A DNA stretch of 14,023 nt from Methanolobus sp. UBA32 (GCA_002507205.1 DAZF01000069.1:1-14023), one strand, 5' to 3'. Shown: positions 1 to 7,565, numbered from the stretch's first letter. A program made the numbers and translations. The notes: generated from the letters alone by a model not told the origin.

Positions 1-41
1 AATGTTTAGTTAATGACTATAATATGAGTGAAATTTAATTT

Positions 42-67
42 CACCTTAATAAAGGTGTCAAGTTTTT
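42..67 (+). terminator. Possible terminator of a gene left of the window
   Basis: A 6-bp stem (CACCTT at 42-47, AAGGTG at 52-57) with a 4-base loop is followed by a T5 run at 63-67. It overlaps a second small inverted repeat (GTGAAAT at 28-34, ATTTCAC at 38-44). No gene on the plus strand is visible upstream within the window, so this is only a structural suggestion. Confidence 0.3.
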
Positions 68-109
68 CCTGTAAGACAACTAAATATATACTTATTAATA
101 AAGACGTTT

Positions 110-146
110 ATGGGATAAAGAAAAGCTGTGTTCAGACACACAGCTT
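110..146 (-). terminator. Hairpin at the 3' end of the second cfbA-like gene
   Basis: A perfect 9-bp stem (AAGCTGTGT at 123-131, ACACAGCTT at 138-146) with a 6-base loop overlaps the TAA stop of the chelatase gene. On the minus strand it is followed by a modestly T-rich tail. It resembles an intrinsic terminator or a 3' stabilising hairpin. Confidence 0.5.
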
Positions 147-540
147 AAAGTACTTCCTGTGCTCTCTTAAAGATAAGCTCTGCAATGAGCTTGTCACTAC
201 CAAGAGGCTTTGCGTAGACTATCCTGACCTTCTGTCCGTCAAACTCGATCTCGCCTTCGTTTGTCTCAGGGTCCAGCTTAAGGAACTCCGGAATATCCTC
301 GGTGAGGTGAACACCGGATGCCATGAATATAGGTGTTGCAGCTATTTTTGTAACATCTGTGCCTGCAAAGGAATGAAGTGCTTCCTCTACTGTGGGTTTA
401 CTGTGCTCCACAAAGCCTATTTTTATAACATATTCTGGATGCTTCTTTGAGATCATGTCGGCGATCTCGGTGACTACCTGATTGTTGTATGGTAATTTGC
501 TGCCGTGTCCAATAGCTAAAATTCCAATCTTTTCACTCAT
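145..540 (-). CDS. cfbA: CfbA/CbiX-type sirohydrochlorin metallochelatase, paralog 2
   Basis: This 131-aa protein has the length of the short archaeal CbiX-S/CfbA family. The family inserts nickel (first step of coenzyme F430 synthesis) or cobalt (cobalamin synthesis) into sirohydrochlorin in the cytoplasm, as a homodimer. The metal-binding histidines are visible: H12 in the GHGS motif and H78 in [10 protein letters not shown]. The ATG at 540 is chosen because AAGGAAGG lies just upstream and because it matches the start of the neighbouring paralog; the frame stays open to 567. I count 103 of 131 residues identical to the copy at 838-1233. This copy has drifted further around the second histidine (HLTEDIP against HITKDIP) and has D62 where the other has glycine. 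A TATA box at about 579-585 and a terminator behind the upstream paralog suggest separate transcription. Which metal it inserts cannot be read from sequence. Confidence 0.85.
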   Translation of the reverse strand: MSEKIGILAIGHGSKLPYNNQVVTEIADMISKKHPEYVIKIGFVEHSKPTVEEALHSFAGTDVTKIAATPIFMASGVHLTEDIPEFLKLDPETNEGEIEFDGQKVRIVYAKPLGSDKLIAELIFKRAQEVL

Positions 541-578
541 GATATGTCCTTCCTTGTTAAGTAGCATTAGTAATAAAG

Positions 579-598
579 TATATATGTCTTTGCAAAAG
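579..598 (-). promoter_or_regulatory. Promoter of the second cfbA-like gene (BRE + TATA)
   Basis: Read on the minus strand, a purine-rich BRE-like stretch (GCAAAGA) is followed by CATATATACTTT. The TATA element lies about 40 bases upstream of the ATG at 540. A start site some 25 bases further would give a leader of roughly 15 bases containing the AAGGAAGG ribosome site. Confidence 0.5.
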
Positions 599-673
599 TA
601 ACACGTGTAAATTAAAAATGTTGTTGAATGTCAAACACAATATTGTAGCTTCTGCTATAGCATAAAATGATTA

Positions 674-688
674 TTGAACCCGGTTCAA
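674..688. promoter_or_regulatory. 15-bp perfect palindrome, possible operator
   Basis: TTGAACC C GGTTCAA is a perfect 7-bp inverted repeat around one base. It lies roughly 90 bases upstream of the TATA box of the left-hand chelatase gene. The symmetry suits a dimeric DNA-binding protein, but no regulator can be named. Confidence 0.35.
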
Positions 689-805
689 AATACCTGTCCC
701 CTATTAAGGTTCAGGGTCTTTAATTTGGTGAAGTGTCCATCAAAAGTAAAAAAAGAATCGTCCGTTATAAGATAAAATGAAGTCATTGAAAAAACAAAAT
801 TTGCT

Positions 806-836
806 AATAAAAAAAAGTACTGTGTCAATGACACAG
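806..836 (-). terminator. Intrinsic-type terminator after the first cfbA-like gene
   Basis: A perfect 7-bp stem (CTGTGTC at 820-826, GACACAG at 830-836) with a 3-base loop begins two bases past the stop codon. On the minus strand it is followed by TAC and a run of eight T (809-816), a good archaeal terminator. It separates the two chelatase paralogs. Confidence 0.7.
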
Positions 837-837
837 C

Positions 838-1233
838 TTAAAGTACTTCCTGTGCTCTCTTGAAGATGAGGTCTGCAATGAGCTCATCACTGCCAAGAGG
901 TTTTGCGTATACGATCCTTACTTTGTTTCCGTTAAGTTCAAGTTCACCTTCGTTTGTCTCAGGGTCCAGCTTGAGAATTGCAGGAATGTCCTTTGTGATG
1001 TGGATGCCTGATGCAAGGAATACTGGCGCTGCAGCGATTGTTGTTACTCCGGTTCCTTCAAAGGACATGAGTGCCTCTTCGACGGTAGGTTCGCTGTTCT
1101 CCATGAATCCTGCCTTTACAACGTATTCAGGGTGAGCCTCTGCAATCATGTTTGCGATCTCTGTAACTACCTGGTTGTTGTATGGTAATCTGCTGCCGTG
1201 TCCAATAGCTAAAATTCCGATTTTTTCACTCAT
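838..1233 (-). CDS. cfbA: CfbA/CbiX-type sirohydrochlorin metallochelatase, paralog 1
   Basis: A 131-aa short-form chelatase that puts Ni2+ (F430 pathway) or Co2+ (corrinoid pathway) into sirohydrochlorin. H12 in GHGSRLPY and H78 in [11 protein letters not shown] are the expected metal-site histidines, and the family pattern of HGS, a middle PVFLASG strand and DIP is intact. This copy looks closer to the family consensus than its paralog at 145-540. The ATG at 1233 is preceded by GAAGG; an in-frame start as far up as 1359 would add 42 residues with no counterpart in the family. The gene lies 126 bases downstream of fdhD. It could be read through from the fmd operon, or start from a weak TATA-like element near 1313-1320. 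A strong terminator follows. The assignment as nickel- rather than cobaltochelatase is inferred from methanogen context. Confidence 0.87.
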   Translation of the reverse strand: MSEKIGILAIGHGSRLPYNNQVVTEIANMIAEAHPEYVVKAGFMENSEPTVEEALMSFEGTGVTTIAAAPVFLASGIHITKDIPAILKLDPETNEGELELNGNKVRIVYAKPLGSDELIADLIFKRAQEVL

Positions 1234-1312
1234 AATGTAACCTTCTTTGTAAAATGTAGTATTATTCTTAATAGTATTTGTGTTACTTAACGGGGGTAGT
1301 AGGGTGGTTATG

Positions 1313-1320
1313 GGATATAA
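1313..1320 (-). promoter_or_regulatory. Weak TATA-like element upstream of the first cfbA-like gene
   Basis: On the minus strand TTATATCC follows an A-rich stretch and lies about 80 bases before the ATG at 1233. It would allow transcription independent of the fmd operon, with a leader near 55 bases. The match is imperfect. Confidence 0.3.
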
Positions 1321-1359
1321 TGTTTTTTGTTTATACTGCATTTGTAACGGTGTGATCAT

Positions 1360-2187
1360 TCATTGATCATGAACTCTTTCTTCCCCGGCATACACATACA
1401 GATTTCTCCCTCTCACAAAAGCCACCAGCGCAATCCCTGCCTTCTCCGCCAGTTCCACAGCCTCCCGTACAGTGGCACCCTTACTTGCAATAAGAGGAAT
1501 GCCTGCGTTCACAGCTTTTGACACCATGGTGGATGCCAGTCTGCCGGTGGTCACGAGGGCGCATTCTGACAGGTCAGTGCCTTTTAGAAAAGCTTTTCCA
1601 ACAACTTTGTCTACGGAACATGCTCTCCCCACGTCCTCGCAGAAAAAGAGTACTTCTCCATGGTTATTACAGATTATGGATGTGTGCGCTCCTCCGGTCC
1701 TGTGCCATATCCTGCCTACTTCTTTTAGTTGTCCTACTGCACGGATGATGGCATCGGTAGTGAATTGAGTATTGGAGTTATTGTGTTTAACAAAATCCTT
1801 GCGGTATGATGTTGTCCCGCATCGTTCAAGATGTGTTAGTTCCTCAAGTTCGGGAGTATTAATTTCAATTTGGCAAAAAATGGATTTATTTTCTATCCTG
1901 ATAGAATCAACTTTCATATCAGGTTCTATGAATCCCTCGCAGACGAGAAATCCCAGTGCAAGCTCTTCGAGTTCCTGCGGGCTTGCAAAAAAAGTGGTTA
2001 TATGAACGTTATTCACGAAAAGGTCAAACCTTTCCTCTACAATAACGTCCACATTGATTTGTTGTTTACTGTTCTCAGTGATTTCCAGGCACTTCATGGG
2101 GACATAAAAGGGAGAGGAAATGTTATCCTCATCCTTTCGAAAGACTTGCGTCTTCCTGTTCCTTTCTGAGTACCAGTTCTCACTCAT
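1360..2187 (-). CDS. fdhD: FdhD-family sulfur-carrier protein for the molybdo/tungstopterin enzyme
   Basis: A 275-aa member of the FdhD family. In bacteria FdhD passes sulfur from a cysteine desulfurase to the bis-MGD cofactor of formate dehydrogenase. Its ATG overlaps the fmdB stop as ATGA, so the two are translationally coupled and FdhD most likely matures the pterin cofactor of FmdB. Visible family signatures are the GGAHTS segment (165-170), EDVGR...DK (184-194), TTGRLAS, and the C-terminal RGRNLYVYAGEER. Two signatures are altered. The usual CxxC loop is C123-G-T-T, so only the first cysteine remains, and the usual GRHNALDK is GRACSVDK, with A189 for histidine and a new C190. The family call is firm; the sulfurtransferase mechanism is therefore uncertain. 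No formate dehydrogenase gene is in the window. Confidence 0.85.
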   Translation of the reverse strand: MSENWYSERNRKTQVFRKDEDNISSPFYVPMKCLEITENSKQQINVDVIVEERFDLFVNNVHITTFFASPQELEELALGFLVCEGFIEPDMKVDSIRIENKSIFCQIEINTPELEELTHLERCGTTSYRKDFVKHNNSNTQFTTDAIIRAVGQLKEVGRIWHRTGGAHTSIICNNHGEVLFFCEDVGRACSVDKVVGKAFLKGTDLSECALVTTGRLASTMVSKAVNAGIPLIASKGATVREAVELAEKAGIALVAFVRGRNLYVYAGEERVHDQ

Positions 2188-3497
2188 GCTTCCTTTTTGG
2201 CCTTTACCTTTGCAAAGAGTTGCTTGAGGGTGTCCTCATTGCTCTTTGTTTCAGGGAATGGTGAGTCTGTGAATGGCTCGAAGTATACAGGCACATTATC
2301 GAGCCTGTAGAACGTACCGTCACATTCCATAGCATCAATTACACCAGGCAGAACTACATCTGCTGCTGTGGTTGATGGGCATGGTGCAATATCCAGACAG
2401 ATCATTGGTATGTCTGCAAGGTACTTTGCACTCTGTGCAGGAATGTGGTCCATCAGGTCTGCTGACATAACAAATGCAGCATCGACATCCTTCTCCCTGA
2501 GCAGGTCCACACAGGTTGTCTCACCAGGGTTGTACCTTGGGTAGCCCTTTGTGAAGTCAAGACCGAATGGGTATCCGTAAAGGTAGGATGCAATCTGGTT
2601 GAATCCTGCTACGTTACAGTGACCTCTGAGTGCACCGATGTTACACTTGGTGTAATTGTTCATCTCTTTGACGAAGTTCAGTGCGATCTCAATGTTCCTG
2701 TGCTTTCCGTATGAAGATGATACACCAAGACCGACGTAGATAGCGACGAAGTTTGATTCCTTCATCATCTCAACGGTCTGCTTCATCACTGAAATTGGGA
2801 TTCCTGTGATCTCTTCAACGGATGGATGTGGTTCCTTTCCGTTAAGGATTGTGAACATAGCACTAAGGAGCTCATAGTCCGAGTTAGGCTTAAGCTGAAG
2901 ATGCATGTCTGATGCAGCGGTTGTAGGTGTTTCCCTCGGGTCCACAGTGACCATGGTCCTGTCAAAACGTCCTCTCTTGGTCCAGTATCCTCTTGGGAAG
3001 ACACCATATCTTGACATGTGTCTTGGCATGGATTCCAGTGCGTTGACACCCCAGTACACGATCATGTCCGCTCTGTTCTTTGCCTGACCGGCGGTAGCTC
3101 CTACCATACCGGATTCCTGAATACCCATAACAGTTGGTCCGTGGCAAATCGTTGCGTTTGAGTCTGCTATTCCACCAAGATATTCAGCAATGTGAAGTCC
3201 TACTTCCTGAGCTTCACATGAAGTCTCACTTCCAAGGAAGAAAAATGGCTTCTTTGAATTTACAAGGATGTCTGCTGCCATCTCCAGTGCTTCGTCCCAG
3301 CTTACATCCTTTACCTTACCATTCTCTCTTATGGTTGGTTTCAGGATTCTGTGATGACTTACAACTTCCTGGAATTTGGCGTTACCCATCTTACATGCGT
3401 TCTGGACATCTATTGTACCGTTCTTTTTATCCAGATCTATCTGAACGTCGTCACATGAACCACCGCAAACAGGGCAGATAATGTTCTTATAGACCAT
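2184..3497 (-). CDS. fmdB: Formylmethanofuran dehydrogenase subunit B (catalytic, Mo/W pterin)
   Basis: The 437-aa catalytic subunit interconverts CO2 and formate at a molybdenum or tungsten bis-pterin centre, the first step of CO2 reduction or the last step of methyl oxidation. C8, C11, C15 and C35 match the N-terminal [4Fe-4S] ligands of FwdB. C118 followed by H119, in ATICHGPT, matches the known metal-ligand cysteine and its neighbouring histidine. R291 in ALRGHCNVAG is probably the conserved active-site arginine. It has cysteine, not selenocysteine: no in-frame TGA occurs. The ATG at 3497 lies one base after the fmdD stop, with GGGAGG inside fmdD. Mo (Fmd) and W (Fwd) forms cannot be separated by eye, so the symbol is by convention. 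The pterin-binding C-terminal domain is supplied by the separate FmdD subunit. Confidence 0.95.
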   Translation of the reverse strand: MVYKNIICPVCGGSCDDVQIDLDKKNGTIDVQNACKMGNAKFQEVVSHHRILKPTIRENGKVKDVSWDEALEMAADILVNSKKPFFFLGSETSCEAQEVGLHIAEYLGGIADSNATICHGPTVMGIQESGMVGATAGQAKNRADMIVYWGVNALESMPRHMSRYGVFPRGYWTKRGRFDRTMVTVDPRETPTTAASDMHLQLKPNSDYELLSAMFTILNGKEPHPSVEEITGIPISVMKQTVEMMKESNFVAIYVGLGVSSSYGKHRNIEIALNFVKEMNNYTKCNIGALRGHCNVAGFNQIASYLYGYPFGLDFTKGYPRYNPGETTCVDLLREKDVDAAFVMSADLMDHIPAQSAKYLADIPMICLDIAPCPSTTAADVVLPGVIDAMECDGTFYRLDNVPVYFEPFTDSPFPETKSNEDTLKQLFAKVKAKKEA

Positions 3498-3498
3498 T

Positions 3499-3888
3499 TT
3501 ATTCGCCTCCCATGTACATCTTCAGGACAATTTCCTCCGCGCTGAGGATCTCGTCGTCTGTAGGTTCAACAAAAACAGGGCTTCCCTTGTAACGTGGTGA
3601 ACCGGTTGAGAATGTGTCAGGCTCAACAACTACATTTGCCCAGATGGACCTTGGTATGAATACCTGACCTGATCTCATTGCTTCAGTCACTTTTGTGCTA
3701 ACTGCAACTGAGTATTTTCTGTCTCTTGATATGACTGCCACTTTCTCAGGGCATCCAAGATATGCGAAGTCTTCTGCACACATCCAGCAGACTGCACATT
3801 CCTTTGTGTAATCGTCGGTATACTTGCTTCCGCCTTTTGCAAGTCTACCCTCATCGATCGTACTACCTGTATTGAGTAATGCTTCCAT
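3499..3888 (-). CDS. fmdD: Formylmethanofuran dehydrogenase subunit D (pterin-binding domain)
   Basis: A 129-aa subunit corresponding to the molybdopterin-dinucleotide-binding domain that is fused to the catalytic chain in formate dehydrogenases but separate in most formylmethanofuran dehydrogenases. It packs on FmdB and helps hold the cofactor. Recognisable parts are the N-terminal NTGSTIDEGRLAKGG, the CAVCWMC stretch and the domain-typical IPRSIWANVVV. The frame is open to 4029, but the ATG at 3888 is chosen: GAGGTGA sits six bases upstream, it lies just past the fmdC stop (3899), and the resulting length fits the family. The added 47 residues of the longer reading are low complexity and overlap fmdC. 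Confidence 0.92.
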   Translation of the reverse strand: MEALLNTGSTIDEGRLAKGGSKYTDDYTKECAVCWMCAEDFAYLGCPEKVAVISRDRKYSVAVSTKVTEAMRSGQVFIPRSIWANVVVEPDTFSTGSPRYKGSPVFVEPTDDEILSAEEIVLKMYMGGE

Positions 3889-3898
3889 GAATATCACC

Positions 3899-4708
3899 TC
3901 ACAGACACTCGTTGTTGTCACAGGATACATATAGCGTACCTTTTCCCTTTTGTGGGATGGCGTAGTCGCCTGTGAACTTCTTGTATTCTCCAGGGCACTC
4001 GATGTCGTTGAACTTGAGGTCAGACTCAACGTCTACAAGCTCAAATCCAGGGGTGAATCTTTCAATACATCCACCGACAACAATGGTACCACCGGTCATT
4101 TCTGCTCCAACGGTTCTGACAGCGTTTCCTTTTACAACGATAAGGCCAGAGCTAATGCGGATTCCGCAGAAGTGCTTTACATTACCGTTTATAATTATCT
4201 CTCCGCCACTAAGACCGCCGCCAACCTGGCTTACTGCATCTCCATCAACAGTGATGCGTCCGCCGGTCATGCCTTTCCAGCTACCGCGGTATGCGCAGCC
4301 AACGTGGTCCTTTGTATTACCTTTAATGTGGATGGAACCGCCTTTCATCTCCATTCCTGCCCATGATTCAGCGTCACCTTCTACGATGATCTCTCCGCCT
4401 TCCATTGCAGAGCCGACATGCATTCCTGCAGAGCCTTTGATAAGGACTTTGCCGGCTGTCATCTGTTGTCCGATACGCTTGACCCTTGGGACGTCTCCAT
4501 CTATGATGATGGTGGTATCTTCTGCTGAGCTTCCACCGTTCCCTTCAACTGTAAAGAAATCAGTAAGTGGGTACTCTGCAGGTCCCTGCCATACGAGTAC
4601 TTTTCCAATCTCATCGGCAGTTTTTCCGGCAAAGTTGTCAGGTGTGACAACTTCTGCCTCTACGGTAAGGTCGAAATTTCCTATTGGTTTAAGAATTACG
4701 TCTGCCAT
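3899..4708 (-). CDS. fmdC: Formylmethanofuran dehydrogenase subunit C
   Basis: The 269-aa structural subunit resembles the C-terminal beta-helix domain of glutamate synthase and braces FmdA and FmdB around the internal formate channel. Residues about 67-213 consist of repeated turns of the form GG-x-I-x-V-x-G, for example EGGEIIVEG, KGGSIHIKG, TGGRITVDG, SGGEIIING, SSGLIVVKG and TGGTIVVGG. The ATG at 4708 is preferred because GGAG lies 11 bases upstream. An in-frame GTG at 4717 would overlap the fmdA stop but leaves only two bases after the same GGAG. The gap to fmdA is 5 bases. The protein ends in a short tail with C264 and C268 that is not part of the repeats. Confidence 0.93.
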   Translation of the reverse strand: MADVILKPIGNFDLTVEAEVVTPDNFAGKTADEIGKVLVWQGPAEYPLTDFFTVEGNGGSSAEDTTIIIDGDVPRVKRIGQQMTAGKVLIKGSAGMHVGSAMEGGEIIVEGDAESWAGMEMKGGSIHIKGNTKDHVGCAYRGSWKGMTGGRITVDGDAVSQVGGGLSGGEIIINGNVKHFCGIRISSGLIVVKGNAVRTVGAEMTGGTIVVGGCIERFTPGFELVDVESDLKFNDIECPGEYKKFTGDYAIPQKGKGTLYVSCDNNECL

Positions 4709-4713
4709 TAAAA

Positions 4714-6468
4714 TCACTTCTCCGCATTGACCTGGATCGGTGTTGGGTTTGCAAGGTACTTTTCTGGTGTTGGATATCTGTCAAAACCAATTGTGTAGTA
4801 CTTGAACCACTTCTTTACATCTGCAAGCATACTCTTCTCATCGTCTGAATCTACTGCAATGTCAGTGTAGAAGGTATTCTTCTCAGGAATTGCAACGATC
4901 TCACCCATCTGGGATACGACTTCTCCTGCCTTGATGGTGTATGCAGCGTTCTCAAAGCCTCTTATGATGCTCTCATAATCGTTGACCTCAAGCTTCTTTG
5001 GATCGATGTTGTAGATAGCAACGTCACCGTCTGCACCGACACCAAGGGTACCCTTCCTGTATGACATTCCAATTGTCCTTGCAGGGTTTGCACGGGTAAG
5101 GATGGCAATCTCGTTAAGTGTCATTTCCCTTGTTTCTCCGCCCAGGCCTGTTCTGTCCTGTGCCCACTTGTGACATTCTGCGAATGTGTCCTCTCTTGCC
5201 TTGTTGGACATAAGCCATGCAATGACCTGTGGGTATTTTGTGAATGGTCCACCGTTCGGGCTGTCGGTTGTCATGATACTCTTCCATGCGTCCTTGACGT
5301 AGAGGAGTACTTCAAGACCCATTGCCCACTGTGAACTGTGTATTGGGTTGCTCTTCAGGTATTCGAATGGGAGTACACCTGATCCACATTCACACTCTAC
5401 ATCCGTATTTGACCATTTGTGGCCGGTAAGTACGTAGAGGTCGTGGATTGCAGGACCGTCACCGGTCATTACTGTTGCGTCACCGAAAGGCACACAGCCA
5501 CTGTCCATTACAACGTGGTCGTTGCTGTTGACGTAGTCAGTGATTCCTTTTACACCGGACTCAAAGTCTCTCCATGATGTACCGCCAAAAGCATTGAACT
5601 GGCAGTGCGTGAGGTAAACGGACTCATGCCTCTTTGCATTTCTCTTTGTCTCTGCCCACTCAACATCTGTGTTTGGCTTTGCCTTGACACTCTTTGGTAT
5701 TTTTAGTGAGTCCCTTGTAATTTCCCAGCATCCCGGGTGACCAAGGTTGTTTGCGTGCAGGTGCACAGGCATAGGGATTCCGAGCTTTTCGTTCAGTTCA
5801 GACAGGCTCTTTATCATATCTTCAGGTGTGACCTCGAAGTGAATGTTTGCCTGGTCAAGAGCTCCAACATTCTCTCCCCATCCCCAGTTTTCTACTCCAC
5901 CAGGGTTGACACATTTTATACCATAGGTCTTGTGTGTCTTCATCATCCATGAGATATATGCTGCAGCCTTGTCGACATCTCCTTCCTTGAGATATCTCAT
6001 GAGGAACCAGTTGTTACCCAGTACAAGGTATCCACCCATATCCAGCATAGGTGTTGAACGCATTTCCTCATGTGTGTGGCGTGCTTCCATTGGTGGGACA
6101 GCTGCCTCAAAAACAGTTGTGTATCCCATTTTGGAGTACTCGTATCCTCCAAGATAAACTGAAGGTACAGTGTATCCTGTTCCTGAATGTGTGAGTGGTG
6201 TTCTCTTCTGGTAGTGCTTGTAGTGGTCCTCTGGCCTCATCATCCTACCAGTATTGACCTTTGCTCCTGCTACGTGGGAGTGTGAGTCAACACCACCGGG
6301 CATAACGGTCTTGCCCTTTGCATCAATTTCCTTCACATCTTTCATGTCTGCGCCGGAAAGCTGAGTTACGACCTTTCCGTCTTTGATGAAGATGTCCATA
6401 ATTTCCCCGTTAATCTCATTGAGGGGATCGTAAACATAACCGTTCTTGATTGCAATAGTTCCTGCCAT
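4714..6468 (-). CDS. fmdA: Formylmethanofuran dehydrogenase subunit A (amidohydrolase)
   Basis: The 584-aa subunit belongs to the amidohydrolase superfamily and carries a dinuclear metal site that condenses formate with methanofuran (or hydrolyses formylmethanofuran). Expected ligands are visible: H63 and H65 in DSHSH, the likely carboxylated lysine K185 in GIKCVNPGG, H236/H238 in PVHLHANN, H288 in LTHCQ, and D402 in MTTDSPNGG. Formate made in FmdB reaches this site through a channel in the known complex. The ATG at 6468 lies two bases after the fmdF stop and has a near-consensus GGGAGG site. Length and motifs match the family without gaps. Confidence 0.95.
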   Translation of the reverse strand: MAGTIAIKNGYVYDPLNEINGEIMDIFIKDGKVVTQLSGADMKDVKEIDAKGKTVMPGGVDSHSHVAGAKVNTGRMMRPEDHYKHYQKRTPLTHSGTGYTVPSVYLGGYEYSKMGYTTVFEAAVPPMEARHTHEEMRSTPMLDMGGYLVLGNNWFLMRYLKEGDVDKAAAYISWMMKTHKTYGIKCVNPGGVENWGWGENVGALDQANIHFEVTPEDMIKSLSELNEKLGIPMPVHLHANNLGHPGCWEITRDSLKIPKSVKAKPNTDVEWAETKRNAKRHESVYLTHCQFNAFGGTSWRDFESGVKGITDYVNSNDHVVMDSGCVPFGDATVMTGDGPAIHDLYVLTGHKWSNTDVECECGSGVLPFEYLKSNPIHSSQWAMGLEVLLYVKDAWKSIMTTDSPNGGPFTKYPQVIAWLMSNKAREDTFAECHKWAQDRTGLGGETREMTLNEIAILTRANPARTIGMSYRKGTLGVGADGDVAIYNIDPKKLEVNDYESIIRGFENAAYTIKAGEVVSQMGEIVAIPEKNTFYTDIAVDSDDEKSMLADVKKWFKYYTIGFDRYPTPEKYLANPTPIQVNAEK

Positions 6469-6470
6469 TT

Positions 6471-7490
6471 TTATTCCTCCCTTCTCTCAAGTGTGATGGC
6501 ACTTACCGGGCAGATCATAGCACATGCACCGTCTGAACCACAGAGATCCTGGTTAACGACCTTTGCCACACCATTCCTTACTTCAAGAATCTTCTTGGCA
6601 TCAACTTCGTTAAGGTATCCAGCTCCAACGTTATCGTCGGTTGCGTTTACAGGACAAACAATAACACAGTTTCCACAACCAAGACATGCATCTTCATCGA
6701 TGACAAGTGTGGAGGTGAGTGTAGGTCTCTTCATTTCAGCATTGAGAAGTTTCTTCTCTAGAAGTGCTTTCTTATCAACTTCAGGAATAATGGCTGTTTT
6801 TGTAACAGTAATTGCTTTGACAGGGCAGGCCATGTCACATGCACCACAATAGATACATGCATCAGCACGCTGTGCTATCTTGTCAACTCTCTCTCCTTTA
6901 TCCCAGTCAGGGTTGAACAGTGCATTACATGGACATGTGTCTACACATGTGCGACAGGCAGTACAGGTGTTCTCATCCCTGAACCATGTTCCATCAAATG
7001 GCTTTTCTACACTGATAGCTTCAGCAGGACAGACAGCCTCACACCATCCGCAGTGTATGCAACACTCGGTGTCGATCTTTGTCTCACCGTCAACACTTGC
7101 GGTTCCATCGTTTGCAAGCCACTGTTTTACTTCAATGCATCCCTGCGGACAGATTTGCTCGCAAAGTCCACAGTGAACACAGTTGTCATTGACAGTTGTG
7201 TCTTTAAGTGCAACGCTTATGTAGCTATTGTCATTTACAGACTCTCCGGCCTGTTCCAGTTCAAGTGCACCTGTTGGGCATGTCTTAGCACAGATTCCAC
7301 ATACAATGCAGAGTTCTGTCTGGTTCTCGAGGAAATCTTTGTCTATAAGTCCTCTTGCTACGGCTCCTACTGAACCGAGAACTAATGAACCTTTAGGACA
7401 TGCCATTACGCACGTTCCACAACCGATACACTTCTCTGATGTGTATAACAGTTGCTTGTCGTCTTTTACTCCAAACACTACTTCGTTCAT
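6471..7490 (-). CDS. fmdF: Polyferredoxin subunit F of formylmethanofuran dehydrogenase
   Basis: A 339-aa iron-sulfur protein that feeds electrons to FmdB. Eight CxxCxxCxxxCP-type motifs begin near residues 21, 61, 104, 144, 176, 212, 269 and 317, consistent with four tandem two-cluster ferredoxin domains. Seven are canonical. The eighth is C317-G-S-D320-G-A-C323...C327-P, with aspartate replacing the second cysteine, as in the ferredoxin of Pyrococcus furiosus. The ATG at 7490 is chosen because GGAGAAG lies upstream and the conserved family region begins there; a longer reading to 7571 adds 27 residues with no ferredoxin character. It is the first gene of the operon and has a long predicted leader. 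The adjoining fmdE and fmdG genes seen in some methanogens are absent here. Confidence 0.93.
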   Translation of the reverse strand: MNEVVFGVKDDKQLLYTSEKCIGCGTCVMACPKGSLVLGSVGAVARGLIDKDFLENQTELCIVCGICAKTCPTGALELEQAGESVNDNSYISVALKDTTVNDNCVHCGLCEQICPQGCIEVKQWLANDGTASVDGETKIDTECCIHCGWCEAVCPAEAISVEKPFDGTWFRDENTCTACRTCVDTCPCNALFNPDWDKGERVDKIAQRADACIYCGACDMACPVKAITVTKTAIIPEVDKKALLEKKLLNAEMKRPTLTSTLVIDEDACLGCGNCVIVCPVNATDDNVGAGYLNEVDAKKILEVRNGVAKVVNQDLCGSDGACAMICPVSAITLERREE

Positions 7491-7565
7491 CTGATCTTCT
7501 CCGTAATCCTGCCTATGAATGCAAATGCTTCCTGGTAGATGTCCTGTAAATGATATGCAGCAGTT

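Larger units (their letters stand above)
541..837. other. Intergenic region between the two chelatase paralogs
   Basis: This stretch of 297 bases holds the promoter of the left-hand paralog, a 15-bp palindrome at 674-688 and the terminator of the right-hand paralog at 806-836. I see no open frame with a credible start and no similarity to either neighbouring gene. Confidence 0.6.

Noticed and set aside
28..450. Plus-strand open frame of 140 codons over the left chelatase gene
   Set aside because: It lies antisense to a well-supported gene with conserved motifs and shows no domain features of its own.
682..700. GGTTCAA motif resembling a tRNA T-loop
   Set aside because: No acceptor, D or anticodon stems can be built around it; it is part of the 15-bp palindrome.
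1353..1369. Repeated TGATCA palindromes at the fdhD stop as a terminator
   Set aside because: The structure is not followed by a T-rich tract on the minus strand; probably chance.
2184..3497. Selenocysteine in FmdB
   Set aside because: The metal-ligand position is encoded by an ordinary cysteine codon and no in-frame TGA interrupts the gene.
3950..4730. Two long plus-strand open frames opposite fmdC
   Set aside because: They mirror the repetitive glycine codons of fmdC; their low-complexity Pro/Ser/Thr-rich composition is typical of shadow frames.
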